The notes under the pieces: model-generated
The model's input: the letters and a program-made list of their open reading frames with translations, nothing else
Database searches by the model: none
Told to the model about the DNA's origin: nothing
Translations under genes and position numbers: made by a program
Shown: piece by piece, positions 63,713 through 64,000 of the stretch
How the letters are laid out: the number at the start of each line of letters is the position of its first letter
Position numbering within the stretch: position 1 is the first letter of the stretch
DNA from: Colias croceus
Taxonomy: Eukaryota > Arthropoda > Insecta > Lepidoptera > Pieridae
DNA length: 64,000 bases
Assembly: GCF_905220415.1 (NCBI RefSeq)
Contig: NC_059568.1
Location: 2,418,001-2,482,000, forward strand
Direction: 5' to 3'

Positions 63713-63878
63713 ACTAGCGGTTCACCCGTGGTACATACTTACGATTTCTCTACATAAGAACCATCTTCGTACTTCAAGTAATATAATACATTTTTTTTAT
63801 CGAAATCGGTTCAGCCGTTCACACGTGATGCCGTGACAACGCGAAACGGGTTTCATTTTTATATATATATATAGATAT
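63713..63878 (+). repeat. Family B interspersed repeat
   Basis: ACTAGCGGTTCACCCGTGGT, CTACATAAGAACCATCTTCG, AATCGGTTCAGCCGTTCACA and an ATATATATATAGATATTA tail. Confidence 0.7.
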
Positions 63879-64000
63879 TATATTGGAACTAGCCTTTCAG
63901 CTTTGGATGAGCCATCATTGAGATTAACCATTAGCTTAACAGACAATAGCGTACCTACATTATAATAATTAAATTTAAATGTAACAATTGCTAACTTATA

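Overview
The window looks like AT-rich nuclear DNA of a lepidopteran (butterfly or moth). This rests on the repeat landscape: many short interspersed repeats that begin or end with an ACTAGC / GCGGGCGAAGCCGCGGGCGG module, tRNA-derived SINEs, a maT-type (DD37D) mariner, non-LTR retrotransposon ends with TGATGA tails, and foldback MITEs. The species cannot be named from the sequence.

One complete protein-coding gene is present. It encodes a secernin (peptidase family C69, an Ntn-hydrolase relative) on the minus strand, in six coding exons from 24752 down to 9713. All five introns have GT..AG borders, the phases join without a break (0, 2, 0, 0, 0), and the product is 398 residues with the expected N-terminal cysteine (Cys7) and the GKNSDRP motif. 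Its introns hold most of the identifiable transposons of the left half: a TTAA-flanked MITE 6 nt from a splice donor (intron 5); a foldback element and a shrunken PIF/Harbinger element, with a possible non-autonomous P-like element carrying a THAP-type start, in intron 3; and a near-complete but frameshifted mariner, a perfect 173-bp inverted repeat and two other repeats in intron 2.

From 24.8 kb to 64 kb no gene is recognised with confidence. The recognisable content is mobile DNA: a 5'-truncated LINE with a reverse-transcriptase end (43.5-44.4 kb), three further LINE C-terminal or 3' ends (23, 27, 36 kb), tRNA-derived SINEs (26.8, 31.2, 43.1, 46.2 kb), a hAT remnant framed by CGAATA arrays (41.8-42.3 kb), a second P-like/THAP element (45.1 kb), TTA- or TIR-flanked MITEs, a short truncated LINE copy with target duplication (55.4 kb), and a decayed Ty3/gypsy-type LTR retrotransposon (58.07-60.74 kb) that was itself invaded by a GC-rich LINE. 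Three weak candidate coding segments are reported as findings only (1936-2008 plus strand; 37591-37814 minus; 47839-48069 minus).

No operon-like or defence-like system is visible. The points most worth a second look are the transposon structures with internally consistent boundaries: the bipartite Harbinger relic, the THAP-bearing pair with 7-bp target duplications, the mariner with its empty-site copy in the same window, the MITE abutting the secernin splice donor, and the rearranged LTR element with two copies of a tRNA-Trp-type primer-binding site.
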